From JAZLJD01 sp045617725 (GTDB lineage: Bacteria; Bacillota; Clostridia; Lachnospirales; Lachnospiraceae), in NCBI GenBank assembly GCA_045617725.1, contig JAZLJD010000074.1, positions 1 to 61,819 of the forward strand: 61,819 nt of DNA, in the 5' to 3' direction. Of the stretch, positions 1-7,742 are shown piece by piece; the first letter of the stretch is position 1, and each line of letters starts with the position of its first letter. The notes below the pieces were generated by a model. The model had not been told where the DNA came from. It did not search any database and saw only the letters and a program-made list of their open reading frames with translations. The position numbers and the translations under genes are program-made.

Positions 1-199
1 GCGACACTTTGTGTCGCAATCCGTAGCAGTTTCGCTGTAATACAGTGAAGGGCTAAATATACCGGATTGCGAAATGCGGGGATTAGTGTGAAAAATGCAA
101 AGCATTTTTCACGCGACACTTTGTGTCGCAATCCGTAGCAGCTTCGCTGCAATGCAGTGAAGGGCTAAATATACCGGATTGCGAAATGCGGGGATTAGT
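1..199 (+). repeat. Family-1 structured element, tandem copy and a half
   Basis: One complete 112-nt unit (88-199) follows an incomplete unit (1-87) that lacks only its first 25-nt hairpin because the window starts inside it. Each unit reads: perfect hairpin with stem GTGAAAAATGC, perfect hairpin with stem GCGACAC, then a larger stem CGCAATCCG/CGGATTGCG enclosing a GCAGC-TTC-GCTGC hairpin, and ends in GGGGATTAGT. The unit end abuts the ATG at 200, so its GGGGAT is the only Shine-Dalgarno-like sequence for the response regulator. Full copies recur at 10407-10517 and 24371-24482 on the minus strand. Confidence 0.9.
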
Positions 200-898
200 A
201 TGGCCAATAAACAACGCGTATTGATTGTGGATGATGATGCCAATATTGCAGAACTCATCAGTCTCTATCTGAATAAGGAATGTTTTGATACCATGATTGC
301 CGAGGATGGCGAGTCTGCTCTGACTGCATTCAAAACCTTCACTCCGAACATCATTCTTCTGGATATCATGCTTCCCGGAATTGACGGATATCAGGTATGC
401 CGTGAGATTCGTTCAACCAGCAATGTCCCGATTATCTTTCTTTCTGCCAAGGGTGAAGTCTTTGACAAGGTGCTGGGCCTTGAGATGGGCGCCGATGACT
501 ACATCGAGAAGCCCTTTGATTCCAAGGAACTGGTAGCCCGCGTCAAAGCGGTTCTCCGACGCTTCAAACCGATTGAGAAGGAAAGTCCCGACAGCTCCGT
601 GCAGCAGGTCGAATATCCCGACCTCATCATCAACCTTACCAATTATTCGGTTACTTACTTCGGCAAGACCCTCTCGATGCCGCCCAAGGAGCTTGAGCTT
701 CTTTACTTTTTGGCGTCCTCGCCCAATCAGGTCTTCACAAGAGAGCAGCTCCTCGATCGTATCTGGGGCTATGAATATGTCGGCGACACCAGAACCGTCG
801 ATGTGCACATCAAGCGACTTCGTGAGAAACTGAGCGACAATGTTCACTGGCGCATTACAACCATCTGGTCCATCGGATACAAATTTGAAACCCTGTAA
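200..898 (+). CDS. OmpR/PhoB-family response regulator
   Basis: DNA-binding response regulator of 232 residues, the usual length. The receiver domain (about 5-118) has the acidic pair DDD at 11-13, the phospho-acceptor Asp55 in LLDIMLPG and the conserved Lys104 in DDYIEKPF. The C-terminal winged helix (about 130-230) carries TREQLLDRIWGYEYVGDTRT and ends with the family motif of the type TIWSIGYKF. An in-frame TTG 21 nt upstream lies inside the repeat element and has no ribosome-binding site, so the ATG at 200, six bases after GGGG, is preferred. The cognate kinase gene starts 20 nt downstream. The target promoters cannot be inferred. Confidence 0.93.
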   Translation: MANKQRVLIVDDDANIAELISLYLNKECFDTMIAEDGESALTAFKTFTPNIILLDIMLPGIDGYQVCREIRSTSNVPIIFLSAKGEVFDKVLGLEMGADDYIEKPFDSKELVARVKAVLRRFKPIEKESPDSSVQQVEYPDLIINLTNYSVTYFGKTLSMPPKELELLYFLASSPNQVFTREQLLDRIWGYEYVGDTRTVDVHIKRLREKLSDNVHWRITTIWSIGYKFETL

Positions 899-918
899 CA
901 GCACTCGGGAATACACGC

Positions 919-2337
919 ATGAAACGGACTTTGTACCTCAAATTCCTAATTGCATATCTGATCTTCGGCTTCTTTGGATTCATCATCATTTCGACCTTCA
1001 CATATAACATGATTGAAGACCGGTTTGTCGATGAAATCGCGCAACAGCTGTGTGACGAGACAGCCAGCGTAGCCAATAGTTACGCAGCCGAGCTGTACAA
1101 TAACGAAACTTCCATCGAAATGGTGAAGAAACAGCTGAACGCCCTGTCTTCCTACAACGGCGCCACCATCTGGATCATCAATCCTTCCGGACTGCTCATT
1201 ATTTCGACGGACGACCAGCTCGATCACAACTACAACGTGGCCATAGAGGATTTCGACCCCAGTACGCTGGGGGATTCGTACTACTCGATCGGTACTTTTT
1301 TCAACAGCTTCACGGAGGATTACATCAGCACCTTCCAGCCCATCGTTACGGATTTCCGTATACAGGGATATGTAATTATGCATCTTCCATATACTTACAT
1401 AACCGACCGCGTTGATACGATTACCACCATCCTGTACCTGACACTGGTCATCCTGTTGTTTTTGTCCATGATTATTCTCTACTTCTTCACGGAGATCGTT
1501 TACAGGCCGCTTCGCAAAATAACAAATGCCACGGTGCAATATGCAAGCGGTAACTATCACTACCCGTTGCAGGTCGACAGTAACGACGAGATGGGCTTTT
1601 TGGCCGCATCCCTGTCCTACATGGCCGATGAGATTTCCAAAAACGAAGATAATCAAAAGCGTCTGGTTGCCAATGTTTCCCACGACTTCCGTTCTCCGCT
1701 TACTTCGATTAAGGGATATCTGGAAGCAATGCTGGATGGTACCATTCCCCCGGAGAATTACGAAAAATACCTAACCATCGTGCTCAACGAAACAGAACGT
1801 CTTACTAAGCTTACCAACTCGCTTCTGACGCTCAACAACCTGAACACCGCAGGTACCGTTTTGGAGATTACTTCCTTTGACATCAATCAGGTAATCCGAA
1901 ATTCCGTAGCTGCTTTCGAATCGGTATGCAGGCCCAAAAACATTTCCATTAAGCTTGTTCTTACCGGCGATGTCATGAATGTAAGTGCCGATGTTTCCAA
2001 AATCCAGCAGGTTCTTTACAATCTTCTGGATAATGCAATTAAGTTTTCTCCCAAGGATTCCGTAATCAAGGTTGAGACTACCGAGAAGGGCTCCAAGGTC
2101 TTTGTTTCCGTCAAGGACAACGGTTGCGGTATTCCGAAAGAATCCTTACCGCTTATTTGGAACCGGTTCTACAAGACGGATACCTCCCGTGGTCGTGACA
2201 AAAAGGGAACCGGTCTCGGTCTCTCCATCACAAAGGAAATCATCCGTTCTCACAATGAAAACATCAACGTCATCAGTACCGAGGGCGTTGGAACCGAATT
2301 CATTTTTACCCTTCAAAAATCTATAATAGAAGATTAA
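919..2337 (+). CDS. Membrane sensor histidine kinase
   Basis: A 472-residue two-component kinase partnered with the upstream regulator. Two membrane segments (about 9-30 and 170-193) flank an extracytoplasmic sensor loop of some 135 residues. A HAMP segment follows (about 194-245), then HisKA with the phospho-acceptor His255 in NVSHDFRSPLTSIKGYLEAM, and a HATPase domain with N box LLDNAIKFSP, G1 box DNGCGIPKES and G2 box GTGLGLSI. The gene order regulator-kinase and the 20-nt gap indicate one transcript ending at the terminator at 2341. The signal sensed is unknown; the general layout matches the HssS/PhoR-like kinases common in Clostridia. Confidence 0.93.
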   Translation: MKRTLYLKFLIAYLIFGFFGFIIISTFTYNMIEDRFVDEIAQQLCDETASVANSYAAELYNNETSIEMVKKQLNALSSYNGATIWIINPSGLLIISTDDQLDHNYNVAIEDFDPSTLGDSYYSIGTFFNSFTEDYISTFQPIVTDFRIQGYVIMHLPYTYITDRVDTITTILYLTLVILLFLSMIILYFFTEIVYRPLRKITNATVQYASGNYHYPLQVDSNDEMGFLAASLSYMADEISKNEDNQKRLVANVSHDFRSPLTSIKGYLEAMLDGTIPPENYEKYLTIVLNETERLTKLTNSLLTLNNLNTAGTVLEITSFDINQVIRNSVAAFESVCRPKNISIKLVLTGDVMNVSADVSKIQQVLYNLLDNAIKFSPKDSVIKVETTEKGSKVFVSVKDNGCGIPKESLPLIWNRFYKTDTSRGRDKKGTGLGLSITKEIIRSHNENINVISTEGVGTEFIFTLQKSIIED

Positions 2338-2340
2338 CAA

Positions 2341-2375
2341 AGCCCGCCATCGGAATGAACCTGGCGGGCTTCTTA
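2341..2375. terminator. Bidirectional terminator between kinase and trmL
   Basis: A perfect 9-bp stem, AGCCCGCCA (2341-2349) with TGGCGGGCT (2362-2370), is followed by a T-rich stretch on the plus strand and preceded by A's. It separates two convergent transcripts. Confidence 0.8.
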
Positions 2376-2402
2376 TTTATTCTCTGTTTAGTTACTGTTT
2401 AT

Positions 2403-2900
2403 TCAGTAGTTATTCCACTGCAGTCTGTGCAACTCGCCTGTACATTCCAAGCCTTGGAATTCGTTTTGGCGCAGCGCCTCATACAGTACGATGGCTACCG
2501 AATTCGACAGATTCAACGATCTCTCATTCGAAAGCATCGGGATGCGAATGCAATCCTCTTCATGATCCACAAGAAGCTCCTCCGGAATTCCGGCACTCTC
2601 CTTACCGAACATGATAAAGTCATTCTCTTTGTACTGCACATCCGTATATACATGATGTGCTTTGGTCGTCGCCATGTAGATGTGCGCACCGGGATTCTGA
2701 TTCAGGAAATCCTGAAAATCAATATAACGTCTTACATCCAGTCGCTCCCAGTAATCCATTCCGGCCCGACGGATTGCCTGCTCATCCAGGCGAAATCCCA
2801 GCGGCTCTATCAAATGCAATACGGTTCCTGTTGCAACGCAGGTACGACCGATATTTCCGGTATTGGCCGGTATCTCCGGCTCAAGCAATACTATGTTCAT
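2403..2900 (-). CDS. trmL: tRNA (cytidine(34)-2'-O)-methyltransferase TrmL
   Basis: A 165-residue SPOUT (SpoU) methyltransferase. The N-terminus MNIVLLEPEIPANTGNIGRT and the C-terminal knot segments IPMLSNERSLNLSNSVAIVL are diagnostic of the TrmL/CspR family, which 2'-O-methylates the wobble base of tRNA-Leu isoacceptors using SAM. The length matches the family, and there is no extra RNA-binding domain. The start codon immediately follows the stop codon of the aminotransferase upstream, so the two are translationally close and in one operon. Confidence 0.92.
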   Translation of the reverse strand: MNIVLLEPEIPANTGNIGRTCVATGTVLHLIEPLGFRLDEQAIRRAGMDYWERLDVRRYIDFQDFLNQNPGAHIYMATTKAHHVYTDVQYKENDFIMFGKESAGIPEELLVDHEEDCIRIPMLSNERSLNLSNSVAIVLYEALRQNEFQGLECTGELHRLQWNNY

Positions 2901-4073
2901 CTACTTACGCTCCGCTCTCAAGGAAGCAACAAACACCTTCAAGCGATCGATTGCCACCTTCAAATTGTCTATGGAATATGCATAGGAAATACGCAGGAAG
3001 CCTTCTCCGCTGTCGCCAAAGGCAGTTCCGGGAACAACGGCAACCTTCTGCTCATGCAGAAATCGGGTTGCAAATTCATCACTCGTCATGCCGAATTCCT
3101 TAATGCAGGGGAACAGATAGAATGCACCCTTGGCTTCGAAGCACTCCAGTCCCATCTCTGCAAACTCATGCAAAAGATAACGTCTTCTCTGGTCATATGC
3201 ATCACGCATTGCAGCGACATCCTCATCGCCCTTTTTCAAAGCTTCCACTGCAGCATACTGGCTGGTTGTGGGAGCACACATGATGCAGAACTGATGAATC
3301 TTGATCATCTGCTTAATAATATCTGCAGGTCCGCATGCGTAACCAAGTCTCCATCCCGTCATCGCAAAGGATTTGGAGAAACCGTTAATCAGAATGGTTC
3401 TCTCCTGCATACCCGGAATATTTACGATGGATACATGATCCTGTCCATAGGTAAGCTCTGAATAAATCTCGTCAGAAATGACAAAGATGTCATGTTTCTC
3501 GATTACCCGGGCAATTGCCTCAAGATCCTTTTTCTCCATGATGGCACCGGTCGGATTATTCGGGAACGGAAGTACCAGCACCTTGGTCTTCGGTGTGATG
3601 GCTGCTTCCAGTTCCTCCGCCGTTAAACGGAATTCGTTTTCGGCCTTCAGATTAATGATGACCGGAACACCACCCGTAAGAATGGTGCAGGGCTCGTAAG
3701 ATACGTAGGAGGGTTGCGGAATCAGTACTTCCTCGCCCGGATTCAGCATCGCTCTGAGCGCAAGATCAATTGCCTCCGAACCGCCGACGGTAACAAGCAC
3801 TTCGCTTGCGTAGTCATAGGTCATGTTGTACCTGCGATTTAAATATGTGCAAATCTCCTGCTTCAATTCCTTGAGGCCTGCATTGGAAGTATAGAAAGTA
3901 CGTCCCTTCTCAAGCGAATAAATAGCCTCGTCACGAATAAACCAGGGTGTATCAAAGTCGGGCTCGCCAACGCCTAATGAAATAGCATCCTTCATCTCGC
4001 TGACAATATCAAAGAATTTACGGATACCCGACGGCTTCAGCTCAACAACTCGATCAGCTAACGGGTTTCTCAT
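2901..4073 (-). CDS. PLP-dependent class I/II aminotransferase
   Basis: A 390-residue fold-type I aminotransferase of the aspartate/aromatic (PatA-like) group. Visible landmarks are the substrate/PLP segment PNNPTGAIM (171-179), the PLP-phenol Asp in SDEIY (200-204), the Schiff-base lysine Lys234 in NGFSKSFAMTGWRLGY, and the arginine in the C-terminal FLRISYAYS. The substrate cannot be fixed from sequence; aspartate or aromatic amino acids are usual for the group. The start codon overlaps the stop of the Lrp-type gene by 4 nt, so the regulator and enzyme are coupled and the regulator may control this operon. Confidence 0.9.
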   Translation of the reverse strand: MRNPLADRVVELKPSGIRKFFDIVSEMKDAISLGVGEPDFDTPWFIRDEAIYSLEKGRTFYTSNAGLKELKQEICTYLNRRYNMTYDYASEVLVTVGGSEAIDLALRAMLNPGEEVLIPQPSYVSYEPCTILTGGVPVIINLKAENEFRLTAEELEAAITPKTKVLVLPFPNNPTGAIMEKKDLEAIARVIEKHDIFVISDEIYSELTYGQDHVSIVNIPGMQERTILINGFSKSFAMTGWRLGYACGPADIIKQMIKIHQFCIMCAPTTSQYAAVEALKKGDEDVAAMRDAYDQRRRYLLHEFAEMGLECFEAKGAFYLFPCIKEFGMTSDEFATRFLHEQKVAVVPGTAFGDSGEGFLRISYAYSIDNLKVAIDRLKVFVASLRAERK

Positions 4074-4552
4074 AATGTTACCTTAATCCTTTCATCCGAA
4101 ACTTTCTGTCCCAAAATGACACCGTGATCCTTGTACTTCTTTAAAATGAAGTGTGTAGCGGTGCTCAGGACGGATTCCTGCGTGGACAACTTGTCGGATA
4201 CGAAATTCGCAACCTCGCGAAGTGACTTGCCTTCGATAATCAGAAGCAGGTCATATCCGCCAGACAAAAGGTAGCAGCTCGTTACCTCGGGATACTGATA
4301 AATCCTTTCGGCGATCGCATCAAAACCGCGGTTACGCTGCGGAGTAACCTTTACTTCAATCAGAGCGGTTACCTTCTCAATGGTCGTTTTCTCCCAATCA
4401 ATCAGGGTGATGAAACCACCGATAACGCCCTCTTCTTCCATAGCCTTCATTTCATTTACAATATCAATCTCGGGTACTCCGAGCATAATAGCAAGCTGAT
4501 TGGTATCAACTCGTCCGTCTTTCTCTATTAACTGTAAGATTTTCTCTCTCAT
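4070..4552 (-). CDS. Lrp/AsnC-family transcriptional regulator
   Basis: About 160 residues. An N-terminal winged helix (MREKILQLIEKDGRVDTNQL to about residue 60) precedes a RAM/AsnC ligand-binding domain with the pattern VTSCYLLSGGYDLLLIIEGK. The ATG at 4552 gives a typical family N-terminus; an in-frame TTG ten codons earlier is less likely. Members sense amino acids and often control adjacent amino-acid genes; here the downstream neighbour is an aminotransferase whose start overlaps this stop. The specific effector is not known. Confidence 0.88.
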   Translation of the reverse strand: MREKILQLIEKDGRVDTNQLAIMLGVPEIDIVNEMKAMEEEGVIGGFITLIDWEKTTIEKVTALIEVKVTPQRNRGFDAIAERIYQYPEVTSCYLLSGGYDLLLIIEGKSLREVANFVSDKLSTQESVLSTATHFILKKYKDHGVILGQKVSDERIKVTL

Positions 4553-4587
4553 TATTACATTCTGCCTTTCTGCCAAAAACAATCCTG

Positions 4588-5574
4588 CTACTTCATAACC
4601 TTATAAAGCTCGTCTGTTTTGGGCGGCTCCAAGAATCGTTTCTCGCCGTCGTTCAAAAGAATTCTGTCATTCGTAGCAGTTGTATGTCCAATACATGCTG
4701 CATGAATTCCCTGCTCCGTAAGTCTCTCAACCAGCTCCGGTCCATCCTCCGCTATCATAAGAAGCGAACCGCTGGAAATGAGTTCGTAAGGATTTATATC
4801 AAAGAATTCACAGATTTCAACCGATTCCTGCTTAATGGGAATGGCCTTTAAATCTATGGTCAGTCCAACGCCTGCGCTTTCTGCAATCTCCCAAAGGGCT
4901 CCGAAGATACCGCCCTCCGTAACATCATGCATCGCGACAACGCCGGACTTAACGGCGGTTGCTGCCTCAGGAAGAATGGACAGGTAACGATCGAAATCCT
5001 GCGCTTCTTTTATAAAAGGCGCCGCGAACTTCGTGAGCAGTTCCTCTTCCTTCTCTTTTGCAATAATAGAAGTTCCTTCCAGTGCAATCCACTTGGAAAT
5101 AACTACATCCTGACCCGGTTTGGCCGCGCCGGTCTTGAGTACCGCGTCCTTTTTGGCCTTGCCGATTCCGGTTACGGTAATAATCGGTCTCGTAACGGCA
5201 TCCGTAATTTCGGTATGACCACCGACCGTCTGAACATTCAGCTCGCGACAGGTTTCCTCAACCTGCTGCATCATTCCGCGGATTTCCTCCTCATTTACGG
5301 AAGGCGGAAGCAACACGGAAAGAAGGACACCCACCGGCTCAGCTCCGCTGGTCGCGATATCATTCATGGTAACGTGAATCGCCAGCGCGCCGATGTCACA
5401 GGTAGTGCCCGTAATCGGATCAGTCGAGAAAACAAATACTTCATCTTCTTTTAATTGCAAAACGGCGCAGTCTTCTCCTACGCCTGCGCCCACAAGTACT
5501 TCTTCTCTCTTTGTCTTCAGTTGTTTCAAAATGGAACGCTTTAATACGTTCTCAGGTACCTTGCCGATATTCAT
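4588..5574 (-). CDS. AIR synthase-related (HypE-like) protein
   Basis: A 328-residue protein of the PurM/HypE/ThiL superfamily, with the N-terminal ATP-binding segment GAGVGEDCAVLQL, a central HVTMNDIATSGAEPVGVLLS dimer/ATP core and a C-terminal AIRS_C domain starting near VVAMHDVTEGGIFGALWEIA. Proteins of this branch in Clostridia are annotated as AIR synthase-related or HypE-like; no hydrogenase maturation genes are nearby, so a true HypE role is not supported. It is likely the first gene of an operon with the Lrp regulator and aminotransferase (35-nt gap). GGAG lies 7 nt before the ATG. Confidence 0.82.
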   Translation of the reverse strand: MNIGKVPENVLKRSILKQLKTKREEVLVGAGVGEDCAVLQLKEDEVFVFSTDPITGTTCDIGALAIHVTMNDIATSGAEPVGVLLSVLLPPSVNEEEIRGMMQQVEETCRELNVQTVGGHTEITDAVTRPIITVTGIGKAKKDAVLKTGAAKPGQDVVISKWIALEGTSIIAKEKEEELLTKFAAPFIKEAQDFDRYLSILPEAATAVKSGVVAMHDVTEGGIFGALWEIAESAGVGLTIDLKAIPIKQESVEICEFFDINPYELISSGSLLMIAEDGPELVERLTEQGIHAACIGHTTATNDRILLNDGEKRFLEPPKTDELYKVMK

Positions 5575-5634
5575 GATGCGGCTCCGTAAATGTAGTGTAC
5601 TCTATAAATAAAGGAAATATTATGATAAAATACC

Positions 5635-5736
5635 TTAGTAGCCGGCAATAATGGATACTACCAGCGGTACGATCATCGCCAATACTAAAATGATAACAAC
5701 GACTCTGGTAAAGATGCGATTCTTTCGACTTCTCAT
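5635..5736 (-). CDS. Small single-pass membrane protein, 33 aa
   Basis: A 33-residue protein starting at ATG 5736 with a good AGGAG ribosome-binding site 7 nt upstream. A basic N-terminus (MRSRKNRIF) is followed by one hydrophobic helix of about 20 residues and an SIIAGY tail. Longer in-frame extensions upstream lack ribosome-binding sites and overlap the divergent gene at 5774. The form resembles the short DUF4044-type membrane peptides of Firmicutes, but I cannot confirm that family. Function unknown. Confidence 0.6.
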   Translation of the reverse strand: MRSRKNRIFTRVVVIILVLAMIVPLVVSIIAGY

Positions 5737-5773
5737 AACGTTTCTCCTTAATATTACTGAAAGGATATTATAG

Positions 5774-6403
5774 ATGATGTTCCTTATTTTTGCAAGTTTC
5801 GTAGTATTTTGCATATGGTTCGCTCTGAAGCGAAAAAGTGTCGACCGCAAGGAGCAATCGGCGGAAGACAGCTACTGGGAGCGCGAGCACAAAGCCAATT
5901 CCGTTCGCAAGCGTTCCCTTGCCGGACTTGATTACATCACCATCCCGGATGACCTTGAGTATGCGGGGCTTCTTCCCGACGATCCGACCTATACCGGCCT
6001 GTGTTCCGAAATCGATGAATTGAAGAATTGCAAGATTGTGAATTTCTCCGGTTACACCAACACCGACCTGAAACTGGAATACGGTACTGCCAATATCACC
6101 GTCCTGACGGAATATGACACGAACTATACAACTCTCGTGTCCCGTTTACAAGCTATGGGCAGGATTCTGTATGATGCAGGCAAGATTCCGGAAGCTACCG
6201 CCATCTTGGAATATGCCGTCCGAATCGGTACCGATGTGAGCCAGACCTACTATCTCCTGGCCGATATCTACTATCAAAACGGAACTCCGGAGCGTGTCAA
6301 CGAACTTATTTCCGCGGCACAAAACATCCGGACTCTCATGAAGGACTCCATCATCAAACGTTTGTCGGAGGACCCTCTGTTTCAACCGATACTTATTCCT
6401 TAA
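5774..6403 (+). CDS. Hypothetical membrane-anchored protein with TPR-like end
   Basis: A 209-residue protein I do not recognise. Residues 2-17 form a membrane helix (MMFLIFASFVVFCIWFALKR) followed by a basic stop-transfer, so most of the chain would be cytoplasmic. The C-terminal half (about 115-200) looks like a helical-repeat region: GRILYDAGKIPEATAILEYA and SQTYYLLADIYYQNGTPERV resemble two TPR units. It is divergent from the small membrane protein at 5635-5736 and its last 11 bases overlap the convergent exonuclease gene. A scaffold role is only a guess. Confidence 0.75.
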   Translation: MMFLIFASFVVFCIWFALKRKSVDRKEQSAEDSYWEREHKANSVRKRSLAGLDYITIPDDLEYAGLLPDDPTYTGLCSEIDELKNCKIVNFSGYTNTDLKLEYGTANITVLTEYDTNYTTLVSRLQAMGRILYDAGKIPEATAILEYAVRIGTDVSQTYYLLADIYYQNGTPERVNELISAAQNIRTLMKDSIIKRLSEDPLFQPILIP

Positions 6404-7109
6404 CTCTTCCGTATTTGGCTACCAGAGCATCACTCATTCTGGAAGCCTCACTACGTGAAAGACTGTTGATATCTACTTTTAGTTCTTCGCCATAAATCTC
6501 ACAAAGGTGCAAAAGGCGTGTTTTTTGTCCTTCTGTTGCCGGCTGAGATTTTTTTGGTTTAAAGACGATGGTCTGCGGCTCAAACACTTCGGGATGTCCT
6601 TTCGGCTCCCCGTACTCCGCAATCAGCTTCTCATAAAGAAGGGCCGTCACCGTAGCATCCGCAAGAGCCCTATGGGCATGATGTTCAAAGCCGTAATACT
6701 TCGCAAGGGCAGGCAGCTTCTTGGTCTGCTCGGGCGGAAGCACCAGTCTTGCAATCTTCAACGTATCCAGTGCCTTATTCTCAAAGGTCCTTCCCATATT
6801 CACTGCTGCCACCTTGATAAAGGCATAATCAAAATTCACATTGTGGCCAAGAACCACATCGTCCCCCGCAAAATCCAAAAATGCACGGACGGCCTCCTCC
6901 TGCGAAGGAGCACCGGCCACCTCCTCCGGCTTAATTCCGGTCAGGGTCTGCACATACTCTGGGATCTCACAACGCGGGTCTACCATGGTATGAAAGGTAT
7001 CCACGATTTCACCGTTCCGCACACGACATGCTCCGATTTCCAATATTCTGTCTGTCTTGACCTGTGTACCCGTCATCTCCAAATCGACGGCTACATATTC
7101 TTTCATCAT
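6393..7109 (-). CDS. DnaQ-like 3'-5' exonuclease (DEDDh)
   Basis: A 238-residue protein with the RNase T/DnaQ exonuclease fold in its first 165 residues. The ExoI motif is AVDLEMTGTQ (Asp9, Glu11), ExoII is LGHNVNFDYAFI and ExoIII is HRALADATVTALL, giving the complete DEDDh set. The C-terminal 60 residues (SLSRSEASRMSDALVAKYGR) are a small DNA-interacting-looking extension seen in PolC-type exonucleases of Clostridia. It ends one base before the nth start codon region, so proofreading or repair context is plausible. It overlaps the convergent gene at its 3' end. Confidence 0.88.
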   Translation of the reverse strand: MMKEYVAVDLEMTGTQVKTDRILEIGACRVRNGEIVDTFHTMVDPRCEIPEYVQTLTGIKPEEVAGAPSQEEAVRAFLDFAGDDVVLGHNVNFDYAFIKVAAVNMGRTFENKALDTLKIARLVLPPEQTKKLPALAKYYGFEHHAHRALADATVTALLYEKLIAEYGEPKGHPEVFEPQTIVFKPKKSQPATEGQKTRLLHLCEIYGEELKVDINSLSRSEASRMSDALVAKYGRVKE

Positions 7110-7742
7110 TTATTTGTGACCTCCGGAAGAAGGACAAATGTCCTTCATAAAGCATTCCGCACACTGTGGATTCTGTGCCCTGCAAAAGGACCTTCCCAGC
7201 GCAATCAAATGAAAATTAACCAATATCCAATGATCCCGGGGGACCTTTTTCATAAGGTCAAACTCCACCTTTACGGGATCCGTTTCTTTCGTCATACCAA
7301 GTCTGAACGCCACACGCTTTACATGGGTATCCACCACGATGCTGGGTTCGTGGAAGATATGTCCACGAATCACATTGGCCGTTTTGCGACCCACGCCGGG
7401 CAGCCCGGTAAGCTCATCAATATCGGATGGTACCACGCCTGCATAGTTTTTGGCAAGCATATCACAGCAGGCTTTGATGTTTACTGCCTTGTTGTGATAG
7501 AACCCGGTTGAATGAATATCCTGCTCAAGCTCCGAAAGCTTCGCCCCTGCCAATGCCTCGACGGAAGGATACTTTCGAAACAAATCCTTCGTCACAAGAT
7601 TCACCCGGGCATCCGTGCATTGTGCGCTCAAAATCGTCGCTACCAGCAGTTGCCAGGGTTCCTCATAATCAAGGTAACACTTCTGCTCTGTGCCGTATTC
7701 CGCGTCCAGTCGCTCTAAAATTGCTGCAATATTTTTTCTCAA
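7110..7742 (-). CDS. nth: Endonuclease III
   Basis: A 210-residue base-excision-repair DNA glycosylase/AP lyase for oxidised pyrimidines. The helix-hairpin-helix is LPGVGRKTANV with catalytic Lys120; the catalytic Asp138 is in VVDTHVKRVAFRLG. The [4Fe-4S] cluster ligands are Cys187, Cys194, Cys197 and Cys203 with the canonical C-X6-C-X2-C-X5-C spacing. It overlaps the start of its downstream neighbour closely and its own start overlaps the radical SAM gene by 4 nt, indicating translational coupling. Confidence 0.96.
   Translation of the reverse strand: MRKNIAAILERLDAEYGTEQKCYLDYEEPWQLLVATILSAQCTDARVNLVTKDLFRKYPSVEALAGAKLSELEQDIHSTGFYHNKAVNIKACCDMLAKNYAGVVPSDIDELTGLPGVGRKTANVIRGHIFHEPSIVVDTHVKRVAFRLGMTKETDPVKVEFDLMKKVPRDHWILVNFHLIALGRSFCRAQNPQCAECFMKDICPSSGGHK

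Noticed and set aside
88..150. A 16-codon leader peptide starting at the GTG of the family-1 hairpin (GTG AAA AAT GCA ... TAG), with a ribosome-binding site outside the element.
   Set aside because: The copy at 10407-10517 has a hairpin one base shorter, which shifts the frame to a different 23-codon peptide. A regulatory peptide would be expected to keep its frame. The hairpins are more likely functional at RNA or DNA level.
179..199. In-frame TTG start (MRNAGIS...) that would extend the response regulator, the ROK kinase and the serine hydrolase by seven residues each.
   Set aside because: The extension is just the repeat translated, with no ribosome-binding site before the TTG, whereas GGGG precedes the ATG at the right distance.
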